DNA of 64,000 nt from NCBI RefSeq assembly GCF_002483235.1, contig NZ_DLHN01000024.1, positions 1-64,000 on the forward strand. The letters are read 5' to 3'. How positions within the stretch are numbered: position 1 is the stretch's first letter; each line of letters starts with the position of its first letter. Positions 8,995-18,000 of this stretch are shown here, one piece after another. The translations under genes and the position numbers were made by a program. This stretch comes from Pedobacter glucosidilyticus. Lineage in GTDB: Bacteria > Bacteroidota > Bacteroidia > Sphingobacteriales > Sphingobacteriaceae. Below the pieces are notes generated by a model. It ran no database searches. It was given only the letters and a program-made list of their open reading frames with translations, and was not told where the DNA came from.

Positions 8995-10263
8995 CTAAAA
9001 TTCTTCTAACGCTAATTCAATTTGTTGGTAAATATAATGCAGGTCATCATCACTTATGCAATAAGGAGGTAAAATATAAAGGATATTTCCTAAAGGCCGC
9101 AAAATGATACCTTTATCTAAAAAGAAATGATACAATTTATCTCTCAGATTATTAAAATAAGATGTTTTAGAATCATTTAACCATTCTAAAGCGATGATAG
9201 TACCTGTTTGTCTAACCTCTTTAAGTTTGGGATGATGTTGGATTTTATCTTTAAACTTTTGATGATTTTGTGCTACCCTATTGATATTAGCCATTGTCTC
9301 TGGCTGAGTCAAAATATCAAAACTGGCACAAGCCGCAGCACAAGCCACAGGATTTGCAGTAAAGGAATGTCCGTGGAATAGCGTTTTCAGTTTATCATCA
9401 GACAAAAAAGCATTGTAAATATCTAAAGTACATGTTGTTAAACCCAAAGGCATGGTACCGCCGGTTATACCTTTAGAAAAGCACATTAAATCTGCTTTAT
9501 GCTGCAAATGGTCTGTTGCGAAGTATTTGCCTGTACGTCCGAAACCTGTCATCACTTCATCAGCAATGGTTAAAACTTGTTCTTTTTTACAATGAGCAAT
9601 AAGTTCATCCAAATGCTGAGCTTCATACATCAACATTCCTCCGGCACCTAAAACCAAAGGCTCAAAAATAAAACAAGCCAATTCAGATTTGAGACTGGAG
9701 ATTTTAGATTTTAGATTTTGTAAATTGTGTTTTGTGGGTAATTCAATAAACTCAACATCAAAAAGTAAAGTATCAAAAGGGCGGGTAAAAGCACTTCTGC
9801 CACTTACGGCCATCGCACCAAAAGTATCACCATGATAAGCATCGGCGAAAGCCAAAACTTTTTTACGCTTTACATCTTGGTTAAACCAAAATTGTAAACA
9901 CATTTTAATGGCAACTTCAACAGCCGTTGAGCCATTGTCTGAGAAAAAAACTTTAGCCTGATTAGACGGTAAAATACTGAGTAATTTAGTAGAAAGTTCT
10001 ACAGCTTTTGGATGTGTAAAACCAGCAAAAATCACATGTTCTAGCGTATTTAACTGCTTAAAAACTTCGTTTGCAATGTAAGGATGGCTATGCCCATGAA
10101 TATTTACCCACCAAGATGAAACTGCATCTATAAGCTTTTCGCCGTTTTCTTTAAAGAGATGCGCACCTTCTCCCCTCACAATTGGGATGGGTGGTAAAGC
10201 ATTTTTCATTTGGGTATAAGGATGCCATATATTCTTTTGGTCTTCTGCAACTAAATCTATCAT
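8995..10263 (-). CDS. bioA: Adenosylmethionine-8-amino-7-oxononanoate aminotransferase
   Basis: 422 aa, PLP-dependent class III aminotransferase. It converts 7-keto-8-aminopelargonate to 7,8-diaminopelargonate using S-adenosylmethionine as amino donor in biotin synthesis. BioA-specific features are DAVSSWWVNIHGHSHP and HVIFAGFTHP, plus DNGSTAVEVAIKM. The PLP lysine lies in FSKGITGGTMPLGL. It overlaps the NUDIX gene by 4 bases at its start and is followed after 4 bases by a ferritin-like gene. No other bio gene is in the window. Confidence 0.95.
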   Translation of the reverse strand: MIDLVAEDQKNIWHPYTQMKNALPPIPIVRGEGAHLFKENGEKLIDAVSSWWVNIHGHSHPYIANEVFKQLNTLEHVIFAGFTHPKAVELSTKLLSILPSNQAKVFFSDNGSTAVEVAIKMCLQFWFNQDVKRKKVLAFADAYHGDTFGAMAVSGRSAFTRPFDTLLFDVEFIELPTKHNLQNLKSKISSLKSELACFIFEPLVLGAGGMLMYEAQHLDELIAHCKKEQVLTIADEVMTGFGRTGKYFATDHLQHKADLMCFSKGITGGTMPLGLTTCTLDIYNAFLSDDKLKTLFHGHSFTANPVACAAACASFDILTQPETMANINRVAQNHQKFKDKIQHHPKLKEVRQTGTIIALEWLNDSKTSYFNNLRDKLYHFFLDKGIILRPLGNILYILPPYCISDDDLHYIYQQIELALEEF

Positions 10264-10703
10264 ATAAACTGCTCCTTCATTAATTTGAGTACGTGTTTAT
10301 CAACCGGAAAGGTTAAATCTTCGGTTGATAAAGTTTTCAAATCTACCAGTCGGAAACATTGTTTACAAGAATTTTGCTCATCAAAATCAAAAGCTGTTGA
10401 TACTAAAGGTATGTTGAAGTTGCTTTTAGGTTTCACCAAATAATAAACGGCTATCAATTGTTCATCAGAAAATAAAGATTGAACAAAAAAATCAGTAGTA
10501 TAATAATGTGCAAGAACTTCTATTTCTAAATTGCACTCTTCTATAAATTCTCTTTTGAGGGCATCAATAAGACCTTCTCCTTTTTCTAAACCGCCACCTG
10601 GGAATTTGGTGAATTTAAAGTCGCCTAGCTGTTCATCAGTAATTAAAACCTTTTGCTCTTGATTTATTAACAAACCATAAACCCTCACATTAAACTTATT
10701 CAT
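10260..10703 (-). CDS. NUDIX hydrolase
   Basis: 147 aa. The Nudix box is present as GGGLEKGEGLIDALKREFIE followed by ECN, with the usual Gly after EE replaced by Asn, a small deviation. These enzymes hydrolyse nucleoside diphosphate-linked compounds; the substrate is not predictable from sequence. The stop codon overlaps the bioA start by 4 bases (ATGA arrangement), so translation is probably coupled. The gene starts 11 bases after the cation transporter gene. Confidence 0.8.
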   Translation of the reverse strand: MNKFNVRVYGLLINQEQKVLITDEQLGDFKFTKFPGGGLEKGEGLIDALKREFIEECNLEIEVLAHYYTTDFFVQSLFSDEQLIAVYYLVKPKSNFNIPLVSTAFDFDEQNSCKQCFRLVDLKTLSTEDLTFPVDKHVLKLMKEQFI

Positions 10704-10714
10704 ATCAGTATGAC

Positions 10715-11692
10715 TTAAATTACTTCAAAATGTTTGTGGTTTTTGGTGACATTATCAATATCCCAGGCTATTTCTTTGGTTTTAGGTTCTTGTCTTACCG
10801 GGCAATTTGCTACGTTACAATAATGGCAACATTGGAAAACACAGGGATCTGTATGGATAAAAAGCTCGGTGTTGGCTACATTTTCATTGATAATTTTATC
10901 GATATCAGTAATCTCGGCATGTACCTTATTCAAATCAAAATAATAAGGTAAAGTAACATGGCAATCTATATGTATAGCATCGCCATAGCGTTGTATGCGT
11001 AGGTTATGAACATCTATCCAAGCTGTTCGTCTATTTTTAGAAAGCTGTTTGATCACATTTTCAACAACATTTACATCAGATTCATCCATTAAACCACCTA
11101 CAGAAAGTCGCATTAATTTATAACCATTTGAAATGATGTACAAAGCTAAACCTATAGAAATAAGGCTATCTAACCAGTTTAAGCCTGTAAAAGCCATCAC
11201 TAACAAACCTATCATCAGCCCAAAGCTGCTAACAGCATCGGTTATAAGATGTTTACCATCAGCATGCAAGGTTAAAGAGTTTAAGACCTTTCCGCGGTTA
11301 ACTAAATAAAAACCAAGAAGCCCGTTAACTAAACCGGTAAGCCCTATCAACAAAGAACCATCAAACAAATCTTTAATTTCTTGAGGATAAAAAGCGTTGT
11401 AAATACTTTTAAAAAAGATGATGATACCTGCTATAATGATTAAAACACCTTCTACAAAAGCAGAAAAAAACTCGACCTTGCCATGTCCATAAGGGTGATT
11501 TTGGTCTTTTGGTTGCGAGGATAAGTAAATACTATAAAAAGCAAATGCACTTGCGATAACATTCACAATGCTTTCTGCGGCATCAGTTAAAATGGCATTA
11601 GACTGTGTGATAAAATAAGCGGTGAATTTTACCAGCATTAACAAAAGGCCAATGGCAAGCGATAGAAATATGAGTTGCTTTTTTGACTTCAC
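10715..11692 (-). CDS. Cation diffusion facilitator (CDF) transporter
   Basis: 325 aa with about six membrane segments in the first 205 residues. Metal-site motifs lie in the second segment (TDAAESIVNV) and the fifth (HADGKHLITDAVSS). A cytoplasmic C-terminal domain of the CDF dimerisation type follows (HNLRIQRYGDAIHIDCHVTLP). The tail is unusually rich in cysteine (CVFQCCHYCNVANC) and could bind thiophilic metals. Family members export Zn, Fe, Co or Mn by proton antiport. It is the first gene of the leftward cluster with NUDIX, bioA and the ferritin-like gene. Confidence 0.85.
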   Translation of the reverse strand: MKSKKQLIFLSLAIGLLLMLVKFTAYFITQSNAILTDAAESIVNVIASAFAFYSIYLSSQPKDQNHPYGHGKVEFFSAFVEGVLIIIAGIIIFFKSIYNAFYPQEIKDLFDGSLLIGLTGLVNGLLGFYLVNRGKVLNSLTLHADGKHLITDAVSSFGLMIGLLVMAFTGLNWLDSLISIGLALYIISNGYKLMRLSVGGLMDESDVNVVENVIKQLSKNRRTAWIDVHNLRIQRYGDAIHIDCHVTLPYYFDLNKVHAEITDIDKIINENVANTELFIHTDPCVFQCCHYCNVANCPVRQEPKTKEIAWDIDNVTKNHKHFEVI

Positions 11693-11727
11693 CTTGATGA
11701 TTTTTTACAAACTTAGACAATTTGCTA

Positions 11728-11759
11728 TTGCCCTAAAGAAAAAACTATTCCTATATTTG
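11728..11759 (+). promoter_or_regulatory. Promoter of the aminotransferase gene
   Basis: TTG at 11728-11730, 21-base spacer, perfect TATATTTG at 11752-11759. The start codon is 17 bases after the -7 box, so the leader is very short. Confidence 0.7.
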
Positions 11760-11776
11760 CGCCCAAAGCTTAAATC

Positions 11777-12973
11777 ATGACAATTTTATCAACCAGAATT
11801 CAGAATTTAACAGAGTCACAGACTATTAAAATGGCCAAATTAGGCCGCGAACTTGCTGCCAAAGGCGTTAAGGTTATTAACTTAAGTTTTGGTGAGCCAG
11901 ATTTCCATACGCCACAGTATATTAAAGATGCTGCTGTAGATGCAATGGAAAAAAACTTTACGTATTACTCTCCTGTTTCAGGTTATCCTGATTTAAGAAA
12001 AGCTATATCAGACAAATTAAAAAGAGAAAATAACCTTGATTTTGCACCAGAGCAAATCGTAGTTTCTACAGGTGCTAAACAAGCGCTAGCTAATGCATTA
12101 TTATGCTTAATTAACCCGGGTGAAGAGGTTATTATTCCTACTCCATATTGGGTAAGCTACTCTGAAATGGTGAAATTAGCAGAAGGCGAATCGGTTTTCA
12201 TTAATGCTACGGTAGAAAACAACTATAAAATTACGCCAGAGCAACTAGAAGCTGCTATTACGCCAAAAACAAAATTATTCATGTTCTCTTCGCCTTGTAA
12301 CCCTACGGGTAGTGTTTACAGCAAAGAAGAGTTAGCAGGTTTAGTTAAAGTTTTTGAAAAACACCCTCAGGTTTATATCCTTTCTGACGAAATTTATGAG
12401 CACATCAACTTTGTTGGTGGCCACGCTTCTATAGCAGAATTTCCTTCTGTAAAAGAAAGAGTAATTGTTGTAAACGGTTTCTCTAAAGGCTTCGCTATGA
12501 CAGGTTGGAGATTAGGTTACTTAGCTGCTAGTAAAGAAATTGCTGCTGCTACAGATAAATTACAAGGCCAAACCACTTCTGGAACTTGTTCTATCACGCA
12601 AAAAGCAGGTTTAGCGGCTTTATTAGGCGGTTTAGAAACTGTACACCAAATGCGTGATGCCTTCTTAACAAGACGCGATTTAGTTTTTGGTTTACTTTCT
12701 CAAATACCAGGTGTTAAGGTAAACTTACCAGAAGGTGCCTTCTATTTCTTCCCTGATGTTTCTTCTTTCTTTGGCAAGAAAACAGCAGAAGGTGAAGTTA
12801 TAAGCAATGCTGATGACCTTTGTATTTATATCTTAAACGAAGCACATGTATCAACTGTAACTGGCGAAGCTTTTGGTAATCCTGATTGTATTCGTATTTC
12901 TTACGCGGCATCTGAAGAAGAACTAAAAGAAGCTTGTAGCAAAATTACAGCTGCTTTAGCAAAATTGAAGTAA
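11777..12973 (+). CDS. Class I aspartate-type aminotransferase
   Basis: 398 aa PLP enzyme of the class Ib aspartate aminotransferase group. Visible motifs are NLSFGEPDFHTP near the N-terminus, the PLP-phosphate loop GAKQALANA, SPCNPTGSVYS, the aspartate in LSDEIYEHI, the Schiff-base lysine in NGFSKGFAMTGWRLGY, and the carboxylate-binding Arg in CIRISYAAS. It most likely interconverts aspartate and oxaloacetate with 2-oxoglutarate/glutamate, though close relatives use prephenate or aromatic acids. It is a single gene with a strong-looking promoter and its own terminator. Confidence 0.9.
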   Translation: MTILSTRIQNLTESQTIKMAKLGRELAAKGVKVINLSFGEPDFHTPQYIKDAAVDAMEKNFTYYSPVSGYPDLRKAISDKLKRENNLDFAPEQIVVSTGAKQALANALLCLINPGEEVIIPTPYWVSYSEMVKLAEGESVFINATVENNYKITPEQLEAAITPKTKLFMFSSPCNPTGSVYSKEELAGLVKVFEKHPQVYILSDEIYEHINFVGGHASIAEFPSVKERVIVVNGFSKGFAMTGWRLGYLAASKEIAAATDKLQGQTTSGTCSITQKAGLAALLGGLETVHQMRDAFLTRRDLVFGLLSQIPGVKVNLPEGAFYFFPDVSSFFGKKTAEGEVISNADDLCIYILNEAHVSTVTGEAFGNPDCIRISYAASEEELKEACSKITAALAKLK

Positions 12974-13432
12974 ATAAGAAAAATTTCATATTTAAGGAGA
13001 GGGTAATTTTGTTACCCTCTTTTTTTTGCGCTATATGAAACGAGAAAAGCTAAAGATTAATGTTTATTCATCACTAGTATGTTGATTTACAGATCAAAAC
13101 TGTTATACTTATTTTCTTTAATCATTACGAATTCTTGGTTTTTATAATTTTGAAATTACATAATGTTTTCTGTATCCTCTATCGAAGTCTCAACCATACT
13201 TTATAATCTTTGATATGGTTAAGCTATAAATTACTCAGCCATGTTCTTAAAACACATTTTTGGCAGGTTATTAATTTACGCTGTAAAGTAATAAAATAAA
13301 AAAAATCGATTTCAATTTTTGTTAAATATTCATTTACAACACTTTATAAAATTTATTTTTTAGTTGATTTTAAAAAAAATAGCTACATTTAAAATTCCTA
13401 AAAACCAATTTTAAAAAGATAATATATAAGTT
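12974..13432. other. Gene-free stretch of 459 bases
   Basis: Apart from the aminotransferase terminator at 12998-13027, I see only AT-rich sequence. The last 60 bases should hold the fucosidase promoter. The best candidate is TACATTTA near 13384, with a TTG 17 bases before it, which is a short spacer and so weak. No open frame or structured RNA is evident. Confidence 0.5.
12998..13027 (+). terminator. Intrinsic terminator after the aminotransferase
   Basis: Nine-base stem AGAGGGTAA/TTACCCTCT with a five-base loop, followed by a run of eight or more T. Confidence 0.85.
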
Positions 13433-14977
13433 ATGATGACCAGATTAAACTGTAAAATTACAGGAGTGTTAGCTTTGCTGCTCTTCTTGGTATCGTTCGC
13501 TAACGATTTAAAAGCGCAAAAATTTGAAGCCAATCTTGAATCTTTTAAACAATATCAATATCCCGACTGGTTTAGAGATGCAAAATTTGGTATTTGGTCT
13601 CATTGGGGGCCGCAGGCTGTACCCAGACAAGGAGATTGGTACGCCCGCGATATGTATCAAAGTGATTATTATGACAGAAAAAAGAATGAATATACTGGTA
13701 AACCGCATCCTGCTTACCTTTATCATGTAAAAACCTACGGTCATCCATCAAAATTTGGTTATAAAGATTTACTTCCTCTATGGAAAGCAGAGAGATGGAA
13801 TCCGAATGAATTAATGGCTCTATTTAAAAGAGTTGGAGCTAGATATTTTGTTAGTATGGCGGTGCATCATGACAATTTCTTTTTATGGAATTCTAAAATC
13901 CATAGATGGAACTCGGTAAACATAGGCCCTAAAAAAGATGTTGTTAGTCTTTGGCAACAAGCGGCTAAAAAAGAAGGTTTAAAGTTTGGCGTTTCAGAAC
14001 ATTTAGGTGCTAGTTATAACTGGTTTCAAACGAATAAAGGTGCCGATAAAACTGGTCCTTTAGCTGGAGTTCCTTATGATGGCAACGACCCACAGTATGA
14101 AGATTTATATTATGCTAAATCTGATGAAAAAGCATGGTTAACTACCGACCCAAAAAATCATGCTCATTGGTTAAAAAGCGTTAAAGAATTGATAGACCTC
14201 TACCAACCAGATTTATTATATTCTGATAGTGAGTTGCCTTTTGGTAAAACAGGGCATGAAATGCTAGCGCATTTTTACAATCAAGATATAGCTAAAAATA
14301 ACGGAAAATTAGAAGCCGTTTATAATAGTAAAAGAAGACCATCTGAGGGACGTTGGGTGCAAGATATAGAACGTGGTGTGATGGATTCTATCAGTCCGTT
14401 CCCATGGCAAACCGATACTTCTATTGGAGATTGGTTTTACCGCACTGGTCAAAAATACCGTAGTGGAACACAAATTTTGCAAATGTTAGTTGATATTGTA
14501 AGTAAAAACGGAAACTTACTGATTAACGTAGTACAAACACCTGAAGGAGATTTAGAACCTGATGTTTTAAATATATTAGAGGAAATTGCCGCTTGGACAC
14601 CAGTAAATGGAGAAGCTATTTATGGATCTAGACCTTGGAAAATTTATGGCGAAGGACCATCAACCAGTTCTAATAAACCTGAAGGTAAATTTGGTGGTGT
14701 TAGCGATGAGCGCTCTTTTGAATCTACCGATATCAGATTCACTACCAAAGGCGAAACATTATATGCTTTCTGCATGAAAAATCCTCAAAATGAGATTAGC
14801 ATTCAAGCATTAGGTAAAAACACAAAATATAATACCAAGGACATTGCTTCTATAGAGTTATTGGGAAGCAAAGAAAAACTAAATTGGAAACAAGAAAATG
14901 GTAAGTTGGTTATCCAGAAACCAACGAAACTTCCAAACTGGCAGGTTACCACTTATAAAATACAGTTTAAAAACTAA
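13433..14977 (+). CDS. Alpha-L-fucosidase, glycoside hydrolase family 29
   Basis: 514 aa with a signal peptide (cleavage probably after DLKAQ). The GH29 barrel begins at YPDWFRDAKFGIWSHWGPQAVP. The family landmarks include HHDNFFLWNS, a substrate histidine pair, and PDLLYSDSELPFG, where the Asp is the expected nucleophile. A C-terminal beta domain follows. It should release fucose from glycans in the periplasm or at the surface, with retention of configuration. It stands alone, with no SusCD pair or other glycosidase beside it. Two consecutive ATG codons allow a start at 13433 or 13436. Confidence 0.9.
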   Translation: MMTRLNCKITGVLALLLFLVSFANDLKAQKFEANLESFKQYQYPDWFRDAKFGIWSHWGPQAVPRQGDWYARDMYQSDYYDRKKNEYTGKPHPAYLYHVKTYGHPSKFGYKDLLPLWKAERWNPNELMALFKRVGARYFVSMAVHHDNFFLWNSKIHRWNSVNIGPKKDVVSLWQQAAKKEGLKFGVSEHLGASYNWFQTNKGADKTGPLAGVPYDGNDPQYEDLYYAKSDEKAWLTTDPKNHAHWLKSVKELIDLYQPDLLYSDSELPFGKTGHEMLAHFYNQDIAKNNGKLEAVYNSKRRPSEGRWVQDIERGVMDSISPFPWQTDTSIGDWFYRTGQKYRSGTQILQMLVDIVSKNGNLLINVVQTPEGDLEPDVLNILEEIAAWTPVNGEAIYGSRPWKIYGEGPSTSSNKPEGKFGGVSDERSFESTDIRFTTKGETLYAFCMKNPQNEISIQALGKNTKYNTKDIASIELLGSKEKLNWKQENGKLVIQKPTKLPNWQVTTYKIQFKN

Positions 14978-14981
14978 GTTC

Positions 14982-15017
14982 AAAAAGCCCGAAATTGGTG
15001 AAATTTCGGGCTTTTTT
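14982..15017. terminator. Bidirectional intrinsic terminator
   Basis: Perfect 15-bp stem (AAAAAGCCCGAAATT and complement), five-base loop, T run. It lies between the convergent fucosidase and alpha-2-macroglobulin genes. Confidence 0.9.
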
Positions 15018-15047
15018 ATGTCTTATTGTAAAGCTACCCAATAAGAA

Positions 15048-18000
15048 TTATTTTACACTTATGGTCTTACTGATGCTATGTCCTCTAAAATCAGGAGCGT
15101 AAGCACTTTCGATTGAAGCAATACCGGTATTAAAAACTCCACTTTGGGAAATATTTAACTGATAATCTATCACATAACTCCCTTTATGTAGATAACTGAT
15201 ATAAAAATTGGTTTCTTTATCTTTCGTTACCTGATAATAAAACAAAGAACCTTTGTAAAGATATTTAGATAAAACATCTTGAGGTTCTGTATTGGCAGGT
15301 CTTAAATCATTGATGCGTACATAATCAAAATCTCTATCTGCTTTTAAGTATAAAACTACTTTTAAAACATCACCTACTTTTAATTTTGTTTGAGGCAATA
15401 CTTCTTCAAAAGAACCTTTTGAACCAAGTACAAAATATTTACGCTGAATGCTTAATCCCCTAGCGCCTGATGAAATTTTACTTGCATCTTCTAAATACTG
15501 CCAATACATGGCTCCCCAAGAAGCTTGTTGTACGTTTGAAATCTCTATTTTACCTAAATCAGGTTTGATATCTTCTTTTTGAAAGTTAATAGCTAAATGT
15601 CCGAAACTGGTATTAAGTGTTGGTTTTAGAGATTGTATAGTAGAACCTGCAATTTTAATATTAGGCAATTTATCATCCATTAAATCAGTACGATTTAATA
15701 AAGCAAAACAAGCTTCGGCAGTAGCTTTGGTGTTGCCCCAATGGTTTACTTGCTTATGCTTTAATAGCCATAGCTTCATATCTTTAATCAAAGCTAAGTT
15801 TGGCTCTGTTTCTTCAAATAAAGAGATTAATACAGATTGAGTTTCTATGGGTAACTCGTACCAAAAACAACCAAAATTAATATTTGCCCAATAAACCCCA
15901 TTTTCCTTATCTCTAATAGCCCTATCTTTAATAGAAGCATTAATCAGCTTTGATAACTCTTTATCTCCCTCCCTGTAAGCGGTAGTAGAAATTAATGCTT
16001 GCTGGTAAAGGTTATATTTTAACCAATGCTCTTTAACATGCTTTAAATAATTTTCTTTAGCGGTTTTGATACTAGGAGATACATCTGAGTTTAAAAAACT
16101 TAAAGCGTACCAAGCATGTACTTGAAGATGTAAAGGTTTATTATTTAAAACTTGCTGCTGAACAAAAGGTTTTAGCTTAGCTAAAATTGTACTAACATCA
16201 GATAAGATCATCTGCTTTCTGTTTAATAGTTTTCCTAAACCAACCAAAACATGTTGCGAAATAAAGACATCACTTCTTAAACCTGTTAACCAAGGGAAAC
16301 CACCATCAGGAAGTTGAGCGTCTTTTAATTTATTTAATAAGTCTTTGTATTGCTCCTCTAAGGATTTTTCATCGGCTAAACTGCCTAAGACAGCTTTACG
16401 CTGATGCTCATTAGCTATGGCTAGATGTTGATTTTCTTGTTTTAAGATACCATTTATTAGTGAGGCCTTATCTACAGCAGTTGCCCACACTTTTAAAGTA
16501 TCTCTTAACCTAGGATTTGCTTTAACAATACTAGAAGACAACCTATTCATCACCAAAGCACTAAAAACATTTTCCGGACAGCCCTCATTAATAGATTTAC
16601 TATAAGGTAAGCTCTCTAGAACCTGCCAACTAGGATGATGAGCATATTCGAATATAAAATTTTGATGCTCTAGCGTATTACTATTTTGTTGAATAAATTT
16701 CTGAAAGGTAAAAGTTGCATCTTCTTGTGGGTATGTTAAAATTGGCATGACCTCTGTTACTAACACTTTATTAGATAGTACCGGAATTTGTTCTTCTAAA
16801 CCATCACTCTCATCTTTACTTTGAATAGTAAATTTGTACTTTAAGGCAGCAATAGCCTCGTTTACAACTATTTTTACTTGTATTGTATCAACAATATTGG
16901 GCTTTAATGATAAATTGGCTTTTGGCGGATGTATAACCAAATGATTTAAAGATACTTGATCTTGACCATAAAAATCCCAATTAAAAGATGCTTCAACAGG
17001 AAAATTATGCTGATTAATTACTCTGATACTGATGTTTGTGGTATCTCCTACTCTTAAAAAACGTGGCATTTGAGGTATAATCATAAGTTTTTTACTGCTT
17101 ACAATATCCTTTTCTAATACAGTAGCTTCACCAGTTTTATGTAGAGCGAAAAGCTTTAGTTTCCAAGTAGTTAAAGACTCAGGAAGTGTAAAATCTATAC
17201 CTAGTTCTCCTTTTTTATTGGTTTTTAAATGAGGGTAAAAAAAGGCAGTTTCATTAAAAAAACGTCTTACTGGGACATCAGCTACACTTGTAAAGATATA
17301 ATTTGAAACATCCTCCTTTACAAACTCGTTACTTATTGAAGCAGTTCCTCTAATATTAATTTCTTCATTTCCACGTGGTGAGCCATAACTTGGAACAACA
17401 ACCTCATCTAAACTAGAAATAGCGCCTGAAATATCCTTTTTATACATTGTTTCAAATTTCTTTAACGCTGTATGGTGAATAATCTGGTACTTTTGAGGCT
17501 CATTGACACTTAACTCTTTGAATTTCTCACCTTTATAGGAAAAAATCAAAGTTCCTTTCTCTGGCAATCTCACTTTAAAATATCCGAACGAGTTAGAAAT
17601 TGCGTTTATTTTTGTGCCTTTAACAGAAATGATAACTCCTGCCAATCCCCTATTATCAGCAACAATTCTTCCGCTATAATCAAATCCATTTTTATACTTC
17701 TTCAGGTTAGAAAGGTACTGTGCTTGAATAAGAGAATCTTGAAGTTTATTCATCTTATTCTGCTTATTGTTACGGAGATATTCCTCAAACATACCATTAA
17801 AATCGCCATAATAGTTGTATTTACCTAAATGTATGCTTTCGTAATTCCTTAATAGTGGTTTAGGGTAATGATAAAAGTTATTGGTATGGTAATCTTTTAA
17901 AGAATTAAAATGAAAGGTATTCCATGAAGGTGTATTTCTAGAATAATTATACCTTTTAGCTCTATTAAAACTCTGTAGCCAGTTAGATGCAGGTGCTAAT

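Noticed and set aside
9690..9722. TTTTAGATTTTAGATTTT resembling the operator half-site
   Set aside because: It lies inside bioA and encodes a Lys/Ser-rich helix in frame; there is no inverted arm.
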